Source: Adineta vaga
Lineage: Eukaryota; Rotifera
Reading direction: 5' to 3'
Length of the DNA: 64,000 bases
Assembly: GCA_021613535.1 (NCBI GenBank)
Contig: CP075493.1
Location: forward strand, 18,082,848-18,146,847
The first letter of the stretch is position 1; each line of letters opens with the position of its first letter. A program made the translations under genes and the position numbers. Shown piece after piece: positions 22,401 through 31,832 of the stretch. Under the pieces are notes generated by a model. The model was given only the letters and a program-made list of their open reading frames with translations, had not been told where the DNA came from and searched no databases.

Positions 22401-22979
22401 ATTGATAAGTTTATTATGTAATAAATAATATCGTGTTTTCTTTTTCTTTTTATTTGTTCTATTATTTGGCATTTGTTGTTGTTGTTGATTATCTTGGTTA
22501 TTATCATTGTTGTCGTCGTCATTATCAATAACAAGAGGATCAAATCGATTATTAGTAATAATATTATTATGTTGTTGGTTTGATCGTTGTTGTTGGTGGT
22601 TACGTTTTTTCTGACGACGAAATGATGATGTTGTAGATTTGTGTTGTTTCTGTTGTTGCTGTGGTGGTGGCTGATTTTGAACAATAAATGGTTGTGTTGT
22701 ATTTGGATTATTATTATTATTATTATTATTATTTGTTGGATGTTGAATATAATTACCTAATGTATTTGGACGTGGTTGATTTCTCGGTCCACGTTTATCT
22801 CTTGAAGATGATCTTCTTCGATTATTATTGTTGGAATTATATCTTTGTTGTGCTAGTGGAGGCGGTGGTGGTGGTGGTGGAGATACAAAGGTTGTAGCAA
22901 TGGGGATTATTGAAAACGAATTTAACCAAATGCTTCTTCGAACTTTGAACGACTGGTTCTCATCAGAATCTGATATCAT
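19483..22979 (-). CDS. Penelope-like (Athena-type) reverse transcriptase, two exons
   Basis: Exon 1 is 22979-21403 and exon 2 is 21340-19483. A 62-nt intron (GTATTATG to TTATTTTTTAG) joins them in phase 2 to give 1144 residues. The N-terminal ~190 residues are proline-, asparagine- and glutamine-rich low complexity; the next ~330 are charged and helical and probably help bind RNA. The conserved PLE region begins with LGPRFIYDDPKTASRRR. The telltale DKG-type motif appears as TDKSKVFHLG just before residue 675. RT motifs follow: YYLPKAHKPGTPLRPI, motif A IDVADLYTMIP (about 821-831), motif B GGAMGSP (884-890) and motif C YIDD (921-924). Catalytic aspartates are present. The thumb ends with ILGTRNVDNLQRRL and a stop, with no GIY-YIG domain. 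The frame looks intact. Start: ATG at 22979, in a context shared with the satellite. An alternative to the intron is a frameshift near 21340. Confidence 0.88.
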
Positions 22980-23134
22980 TCATATTGTCTTTGATTAGAT
23001 GATATCTGAATTCTTGAATTCACTTTTGTGAACGATTAAATAGCCTGATACATTGACTTCAATAAATAGAATTACGCCAATAATTAGATGGATTGCTTCT
23101 ATAATTAGATTGATTGCCCCCAAAAGGGGTAGGT
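22929..23134 (-). repeat. PLE 5' leader collinear with the satellite unit
   Basis: The minus strand here shares with every 535-bp unit the order GATATCATCTAA, CAAAGACA, ATGAATGATATCA, TGATGAGAA, TTCAAAG, GAAGCAT, with only small gaps. Upstream, both copies have an ACTTCAA-type word about 83-85 bp from the shared TGATATGCC. The leader is therefore a diverged satellite unit, and the RT start codon lies in it. A near-duplicate of 21 bp (AATTAGATGGATTGC / AATTAGATTGATTGC) and a CCCCAAAAGGGG palindrome occur at 23080-23130. Confidence 0.75.
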
Positions 23135-24270
23135 GTGAGGCATATCACAATGGGTGAGGGTGCTTCGAAAACGTGTTGCCTTTGATGAAAAATTTCATTT
23201 GATGCTACATTTGACTGATGTGCGCCGGAGGTGTGCGCTGTGCGCCGTGCGCCGTGTGTTTTCCTATAGAGCAATGTTAGCCGATGACCTGTAGCGCACA
23301 TTGATATTTTCTCTTGTATTGATAAAAAACCTTCGAAATGATCTCGATTTCTCATCAATACACACTTGTTCTCTATCTTATCATCTTGCCAGAGAGAGAA
23401 TACATATCTCTTCTCTCTTTGCTGCCTCATTCTCCTTGTCCTTGTGCTCAGCTGGCCCTTCGGGCCATGCTTCGCTTCTTTTTCTTTGAAATTTTCTGGA
23501 TTTCTCATCAAAATGCTTGATATCATTCATGTCTTTGTTAGATGATATCTTTCTTGAACATTCACTCTCTGTAATTGTTGATATATGCACACACTTCAAC
23601 AAAGATGTCTCCTCAACAAGTCTTTTGAGCTATATCTCGATAGAATGGGTGAGGGTGTGGGTGGATGTATGAGGGCATATCACAATGGGTGAGGGTGCTT
23701 CGAAAACGTGTTGCCTTTGATGAAAAATTTCATTTGATGCTACATTTGACTGATGTGCGCCGGAGGTGTGCGCTGTGCGCCGTGCGCCGTGTGTTTTCCT
23801 ATAGAGCAATGTTAGCCGATGACCTGTAGCGCACATTGATATTTTCTCTTGTATTGATAAAAAACCTTCGAAATGATCTCGATTTCTCATCAATACACAC
23901 TTGTTCTCTATCTTATCATCTTGCCAGAGAGAGAATACATATCTCTTCTCTCTTTGCTGCCTCATTCTCCTTGTCCTTGTGCTCAGCTGGCCCTTCGGGC
24001 CATGCTTCGCTTCTTTTTCTTTGAAATTTTCTGGATTTCTCATCAAAATGCTTGATATCATTCATGTCTTTGTTAGATGATATCTTTCTTGAACATTCAC
24101 TCTCTGTAATTGTTGATATATGCACACACTTCAACAAAGATGTCTCCTCAACAAGTCTTTTGAGCTATATCTCGATAGAATGGGTGAGGGTGTGGGTGGA
24201 TGTATGAGGGCATATCACAATGGGTGAGGGTGCTTCGAAAACGTGTTGCCTTTGATGAAAAATTTCATTT

Positions 24271-24460
24271 CGTGCTACATTTGACTGATGTCCGCCGGAG
24301 GTGTGCTCCGGACCTGTGCTCCGTGTGTTTTCCTATAGAGCAGTGTTAGCTGATGAACTGTGGAGCACATTGATATTTTCTCTTGTATTGATAGAAAATC
24401 TTCGAAATTTTCTGGATTTCTCATCAATACACACTTGTTCTCTATCGTATCATCTTGCCG
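24271..24460 (+). repeat. Divergent satellite subtype A
   Basis: This unit differs from consensus over about 190 bp: CGTGCTAC for GATGCTAC, TCCGCC for TGCGCC, GTGCTCCGGACCTGTGCTCC in the GC-rich run, AGCTGATGAACTGTGGAGC for AGCCGATGACCTGTAGCGC, and GAAATTTTCTGGATTT replacing GAAATGATCTCGATTT. The last change makes the first internal copy match the second, as gene conversion within the unit would. It also creates a CCGGAGGTGTGCTCCGG hairpin. Confidence 0.85.
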
Positions 24461-27400
24461 GAGAGAGAATACATATCTCTTCTCTCTTTGCTGCCTCATT
24501 CTCCTTGTCCTTGTGCTCAGCTGGCCCTTCGGGCCATGCTTCGCTTCTTTTTCTTTGAAATTTTCTGGATTTCTCATCAAAATGCTTGATATCATTCATG
24601 TCTTTGTTAGATGATATCTTTCTTGAACATTCACTCTCTGTAATTGTTGATATATGCACACACTTCAACAAAGATGTCTCCTCAACAAGTCTTTTGAGCT
24701 ATATCTCGATAGAATGGGTGAGGGTGTGGGTGGATGTATGAGGGCATATCACAATGGGTGAGGGTGCTTCGAAAACGTGTTGCCTTTGATGAAAAATTTC
24801 ATTTGATGCTACATTTGACTGATGTGCGCCGGAGGTGTGCGCTGTGCGCCGTGCGCCGTGTGTTTTCCTATAGAGCAATGTTAGCCGATGACCTGTAGCG
24901 CACATTGATATTTTCTCTTGTATTGATAAAAAACCTTCGAAATGATCTCGATTTCTCATCAATACACACTTGTTCTCTATCTTATCATCTTGCCAGAGAG
25001 AGAATACATATCTCTTCTCTCTTTGCTGCCTCATTCTCCTTGTCCTTGTGCTCAGCTGGCCCTTCGGGCCATGCTTCGCTTCTTTTTCTTTGAAATTTTC
25101 TGGATTTCTCATCAAAATGCTTGATATCATTCATGTCTTTGTTAGATGATATCTTTCTTGAACATTCACTCTCCTGTAATTGTTGATATATGCACACACT
25201 TCAACAAAGATGTCTCCTCAACAAGTCTTTTGAGCTATATCTCGATAGAATGGGTGAGGGTGTGGGTGGATGTATGAGGGCATATCACAATGGGTGAGGG
25301 TGCTTCGAAAACGTGTTGCCTTTGATGAAAAATTTCATTTGATGCTACATTTGACTGATGTGCGCCGGAGGTGTGCGCTGTGCGCCGTGCGCCGTGTGTT
25401 TTCCTATAGAGCAATGTTAGCCGATGACCTGTAGCGCACATTGATATTTTCTCTTGTATTGATAAAAAACCTTCGAAATGATCTCGATTTCTCATCAATA
25501 CACACTTGTTCTCTATCTTATCATCTTGCCAGAGAGAGAATACATATCTCTTCTCTCTTTGCTGCCTCATTCTCCTTGTCCTTGTGCTCAGCTGGCCCTT
25601 CGGGCCATGCTTCGCTTCTTTTTCTTTGAAATTTTCTGGATTTCTCATCAAAATGCTTGATATCATTCATGTCTTTGTTAGATGATATCTTTCTTGAACA
25701 TTCACTCTCTGTAATTGTTGATATATGCACACACTTCAACAAAGATGTCTCCTCAACAAGTCTTTTGAGCTATATCTCGATAGAATGGGTGAGGGTGTGG
25801 GTGGATGTATGAGGGCATATCACAATGGGTGAGGGTGCTTCGAAAACGTGTTGCCTTTGATGAAAAATTTCATTTGATGCTACATTTGACTGATGTGCGC
25901 CGGAGGTGTGCGCTGTGCGCCGTGCGCCGTGTGTTTTCCTATAGAGCAATGTTAGCCGATGACCTGTAGCGCACATTGATATTTTCTCTTGTATTGATAA
26001 AAAACCTTCGAAATGATCTCGATTTCTCATCAATACACACTTGTTCTCTATCTTATCATCTTGCCAGAGAGAGAATACATATCTCTTCTCTCTTTGCTGC
26101 CTCATTCTCCTTGTCCTTGTGCTCAGCTGGCCCTTCGGGCCATGCTTCGCTTCTTTTTCTTTGAAATTTTCTGGATTTCTCATCAAAATGCTTGATATCA
26201 TTCATGTCTTTGTTAGATGATATCTTTCTTGAACATTCACTCTCTGTAATTGTTGATATATGCACACACTTCAACAAAGATGTCTCCTCAACAAGTCTTT
26301 TGAGCTATATCTCGATAGAATGGGTGAGGGTGTGGGTGGATGTATGAGGGCATATCACAATGGGTGAGGGTGCTTCGAAAACGTGTTGCCTTTGATGAAA
26401 AAATTTCATTTGATGCTACATTTGACTGATGTGCGCCGGAGGTGTGCGCTGTGCGCCGTGCGCCGTGTGTTTTCCTATAGAGCAATGTTAGCCGATGACC
26501 TGTAGCGCACATTGATATTTTCTCTTGTATTGATAAAAAACCTTCGAAATGATCTCGATTTCTCATCAATACACACTTGTTCTCTATCTTATCATCTTGC
26601 CAGAGAGAGAATACATATCTCTTCTCTCTTTGCTGCCTCATTCTCCTTGTCCTTGTGCTCAGCTGGCCCTTCGGGCATGCTTCGCTTCTTTTTCTTTGAA
26701 ATTTTCTGGATTTCTCATCAAAATGCTTGATATCATTCATGTCTTTGTTAGATGATATCTTTCTTGAACATTCACTCTCTGTAATTGTTGATATATGCAC
26801 ACACTTCAACAAAGATGTCTCCTCAACAAGTCTTTTGAGCTATATCTCGATAGAATGGGTGAGGGTGTGGGTGGATGTATGAGGGCATATCACAATGGGT
26901 GAGGGTGCTTCGAAAACGTGTTGCCTTTGATGAAAAATTTCATTTGATGCTACATTTGACTGATGTGCGCCGGAGGTGTGCGCTGTGCGCCGTGCGCCGT
27001 GTGTTTTCCTATAGAGCAATGTTAGCCGATGACCTGTAGCGCACATTGATATTTTCTCTTGTATTGATAAAAAACCTTCGAAATGATCTCGATTTCTCAT
27101 CAATACACACTTGTTCTCTATCTTATCATCTTGCCAGAGAGAGAATACATATCTCTTCTCTCTTTGCTGCCTCATTCTCCTTGTCCTTGTGCTCAGCTGG
27201 CCCTTCGGGCCATGCTTCGCTTCTTTTTCTTTGAAATTTTCTGGATTTCTCATCAAAATGCTTGATATCATTCATGTCTTTGTTAGATGATATCTTTCTT
27301 GAACATTCACTCTCTGTAATTGTTGATATATGCACACACTTCAACAAAGATGTCTCCTCAACAAGTCTTTTGAGCTATATCTCGATAGAATGGGTGAGGG

Positions 27401-30400
27401 TGTGGGTGGATGTATGAGGGCATATCACAATGGGTGAGGGTGCTTCGAAAACGTGTTGCCTTTGATGAAAAATTTCATTTGATGCTACATTTGACTGATG
27501 TGCGCCGGAGGTGTGCGCTGTGCGCCGTGCGCCGTGTGTTTTCCTATAGAGCAATGTTAGCCGATGACCTGTAGCGCACATTGATATTTTCTCTTGTATT
27601 GATAAAAAACCTTCGAAATGATCTCGATTTCTCATCAATACACACTTGTTCTCTATCTTATCATCTTGCCAGAGAGAGAATACATATCTCTTCTCTCTTT
27701 GCTGCCTCATTCTCCTTGTCCTTGTGCTCAGCTGGCCCTTCGGGCCATGCTTCGCTTCTTTTTCTTTGAAATTTTCTGGATTTCTCATCAAAATGCTTGA
27801 TATCATTCATGTCTTTGTTAGATGATATCTTTCTTGAACATTCACTCTCTGTAATTGTTGATATATGCACACACTTCAACAAAGATGTCTCCTCAACAAG
27901 TCTTTTGAGCTATATCTCGATAGAATGGGTGAGGGTGTGGGTGGATGTATGAGGGCATATCACAATGGGTGAGGGTGCTTCGAAAACGTGTTGCCTTTGA
28001 TGAAAAATTTCATTTGATGCTACATTTGACTGATGTGCGCCGGAGGTGTGCGCTGTGCGCCGTGCGCCGTGTGTTTTCCTATAGAGCAATGTTAGCCGAT
28101 GACCTGTAGCGCACATTGATATTTTCTCTTGTATTGATAAAAAACCTTCGAAATGATCTCGATTTCTCATCAATACACACTTGTTCTCTATCTTATCATC
28201 TTGCCAGAGAGAGAATACATATCTCTTCTCTCTTTGCTGCCTCATTCTCCTTGTCCTTGTGCTCAGCTGGCCCTTCGGGCCATGCTTCGCTTCTTTTTCT
28301 TTGAAATTTTCTGGATTTCTCATCAAAATGCTTGATATCATTCATGTCTTTGTTAGATGATATCTTTCTTGAACATTCACTCTCTGTAATTGTTGATATA
28401 TGCACACACTTCAACAAAGATGTCTCCTCAACAAGTCTTTTGAGCTATATCTCGATAGAATGGGTGAGGGTGTGGGTGGATGTATGAGGGCATATCACAA
28501 TGGGTGAGGGTGCTTCGAAAACGTGTTGCCTTTGATGAAAAATTTCATTTGATGCTACATTTGACTGATGTGCGCCGGAGGTGTGCGCTGTGCGCCGTGC
28601 GCCGTGTGTTTTCCTATAGAGCAATGTTAGCCGATGACCTGTAGCGCACATTGATATTTTCTCTTGTATTGATAAAAAACCTTCGAAATGATCTCGATTT
28701 CTCATCAATACACACTTGTTCTCTATCTTATCATCTTGCCAGAGAGAGAATACATATCTCTTCTCTCTTTGCTGCCTCATTCTCCTTGTCCTTGTGCTCA
28801 GCTGGCCCTTCGGGCCATGCTTCGCTTCTTTTTCTTTGAAATTTTCTGGATTTCTCATCAAAATGCTTGATATCATTCATGTCTTTGTTAGATGATATCT
28901 TTCTTGAACATTCACTCTCTGTAATTGTTGATATATGCACACACTTCAACAAAGATGTCTCCTCAACAAGTCTTTTGAGCTATATCTCGATAGAATGGGT
29001 GAGGGTGTGGGTGGATGTATGAGGGCATATCACAATGGGTGAGGGTGCTTCGAAAACGTGTTGCCTTTGATGAAAAATTTCATTTGATGCTACATTTGAC
29101 TGATGTGCGCCGGAGGTGTGCGCTGTGCGCCGTGCGCCGTGTGTTTTCCTATAGAGCAATGTTAGCCGATGACCTGTAGCGCACATTGATATTTTCTCTT
29201 GTATTGATAAAAAACCTTCGAAATGATCTCGATTTCTCATCAATACACACTTGTTCTCTATCTTATCATCTTGCCAGAGAGAGAATACATATCTCTTCTC
29301 TCTTTGCTGCCTCATTCTCCTTGTCCTTGTGCTCAGCTGGCCCTTCGGGCCATGCTTCGCTTCTTTTTCTTTGAAATTTTCTGGATTTCTCATCAAAATG
29401 CTTGATATCATTCATGTCTTTGTTAGATGATATCTTTCTTGAACATTCACTCTCTGTAATTGTTGATATATGCACACACTTCAACAAAGATGTCTCCTCA
29501 ACAAGTCTTTTGAGCTATATCTCGATAGAATGGGTGAGGGTGTGGGTGGATGTATGAGGGCATATCACAATGGGTGAGGGTGCTTCGAAAACGTGTTGCC
29601 TTTGATGAAAAATTTCATTTGATGCTACATTTGACTGATGTGCGCCGGAGGTGTGCGCTGTGCGCCGTGCGCCGTGTGTTTTCCTATAGAGCAATGTTAG
29701 CCGATGACCTGTAGCGCACATTGATATTTTCTCTTGTATTGATAAAAAACCTTCGAAATGATCTCGATTTCTCATCAATACACACTTGTTCTCTATCTTA
29801 TCATCTTGCCAGAGAGAGAATACATATCTCTTCTCTCTTTGCTGCCTCATTCTCCTTGTCCTTGTGCTCAGCTGGCCCTTCGGGCCATGCTTCGCTTCTT
29901 TTTCTTTGAAATTTTCTGGATTTCTCATCAAAATGCTTGATATCATTCATGTCTTTGTTAGATGATATCTTTCTTGAACATTCACTCTCTGTAATTGTTG
30001 ATATATGCACACACTTCAACAAAGATGTCTCCTCAACAAGTCTTTTGAGCTATATCTCGATAGAATGGGTGAGGGTGTGGGTGGATGTATGAGGGCATAT
30101 CACAATGGGTGAGGGTGCTTCGAAAACGTGTTGCCTTTGATGAAAAATTTCATTTGATGCTACATTTGACTGATGTGCGCCGGAGGTGTGCGCTGTGCGC
30201 CGTGCGCCGTGTGTTTTCCTATAGAGCAATGTTAGCCGATGACCTGTAGCGCACATTGATATTTTCTCTTGTATTGATAAAAAACCTTCGAAATGATCTC
30301 GATTTCTCATCAATACACACTTGTTCTCTATCTTATCATCTTGCCAGAGAGAGAATACATATCTCTTCTCTCTTTGCTGCCTCATTCTCCTTGTCCTTGT

Positions 30401-31759
30401 GCTCAGCTGGCCCTTCGGGCCGTTCTTCGCTTCTTTTTCTTTGAAATTTTCTGGATTTCTCATCAAAATGCTTGATATCATTCATGTCTTTGTTAGATGA
30501 TATCTTTCTTGAACATTCACTCTCTGTAATTGTTGATATATGCACACACTTCAACAAAGATGTCTCCTCAACAAGTCTTTTGAGCTATATCTCGATAGAA
30601 TGGGTGAGGGTGTGGGTGGATGTATGAGGGCATATCACAATGGGTGAGGGTGCTTCGAAAACGTGTTGCCTTTGATGAAAAATTTCATTTGATGCTACAT
30701 TTGACTGATGTGCGCCGGAGGTGTGCGCTGTGCGCCGTGCGCCGTGTGTTTTCCTATAGAGCAATGTTAGCCGATGACCTGTAGCGCACATTGATATTTT
30801 CTCTTGTATTGATAAAAAACCTTCGAAATGATCTCGATTTCTCATCAATACACACTTGTTCTCTATCTTATCATCTTGCCAGAGAGAGAATACATATCTC
30901 TTCTCTCTTTGCTGCCTCATTCTCCTTGTCCTTGTGCTCAGCTGGCCCTTCGGGCCATGCTTCGCTTCTTTTCTTTGAAATTTTCTGGATTTCTCATCAA
31001 AATGCTTGATATCATTCATGTCTTTGTTAGATGATATCTTTCTTGAACATTCACTCTCTGTAATTGTTGATATATGCACACACTTCAACAAAGATGTCTC
31101 CTCAACAAGTCTTTTGAGCTATATCTCGATAGAATGGGTGAGGGTGTGGGTGGATGTATGAGGGCATATCACAATGGGTGAGGGTGCTTCGAAAACGTGT
31201 TGCCTTTGATGAAAAATTTCATTTGATGCTACATTTGACTGATGTGCGCCGGAGGTGTGCGCTGTGCGCCGTGCGCCGTGTGTTTTCCTATAGAGCAATG
31301 TTAGCCGATGACCTGTAGCGCACATTGATATTTTCTCTTGTATTGATAAAAAACCTTCGAAATGATCTCGATTTCTCATCAATACACACTTGTTCTCTAT
31401 CTTATCATCTTGCCAGAGAGAGAATACATATCTCTTCTCTCTTTGCTGCCTCATTCTCCTTGTCCTTGTGCTCAGCTGGCCCTTCGGGCCATGCTTCGCT
31501 TCTTTTTCTTTGAAATTTTCTGGATTTCTCATCAAAATGCTTGATATCATTCATGTCTTTGTTAGATGATATCTTTCTTGAACATTCACTCTCTGTAATT
31601 GTTGATATATGCACACACTTCAACAAAGATGTCTCCTCAACAAGTCTTTTGAGCTATATCTCGATAGAATGGGTGAGGGTGTGGGTGGATGTATGAGGGC
31701 ATATCACAATGGGTGAGGGTGCTTCGAAAACGTGTTGCCTTTGATGAAAAATTTCATTT

Positions 31760-31832
31760 CGTGCTACATTTGACTGATGTCCGCCGGAGGTGTGCTCCGG
31801 ACCTGTGCTCCGTGTGTTTTCCTATAGAGCAG
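31760..31832 (+). repeat. Chimeric unit: subtype A joined to consensus
   Basis: The first half carries all the subtype A differences (CGTGCTAC, TCCGCC, CTCCGGACCTGTGCTCC, GAGCAGTG). From about 31840 the unit is pure consensus (CCGATGACCTGTAGCGC). The switch lies between 31832 and 31840, within the shared word TGTTAGC. Confidence 0.85.

Larger units (their letters stand above)
19186..23134 (-). mobile_element. Athena-type Penelope-like retroelement (Terminon-like core)
   Basis: The unit comprises a 5' leader within a diverged satellite unit (about 22979-23134), one spliced RT gene (22979-19483), a 3' untranslated stretch and a hammerhead ribozyme. It has no GIY-YIG endonuclease domain, the mark of the telomere-attaching Athena and Coprina groups. 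The 5' side faces the satellite and the presumed chromosome end. That orientation is expected if the RNA 3' end is primed by a G-rich telomeric overhang. The outer limits are uncertain because the 5' end merges with the array. Confidence 0.8.

Noticed and set aside
22690-22880. Trinucleotide-rich tracts (ATT, GGT, GTT) as independent microsatellites or contamination
   Set aside because: They encode the N, P and Q runs of the RT N-terminus in frame and are flanked by normal coding sequence.
23270-23300. GCCGATGACCTGTAGCGC as a hammerhead core
   Set aside because: The consensus has CCGATGA instead of CTGATGA, no GAAA lies at the proper distance and no stem I pairing was found; the CTGATGA version in subtype A is a lone variant.
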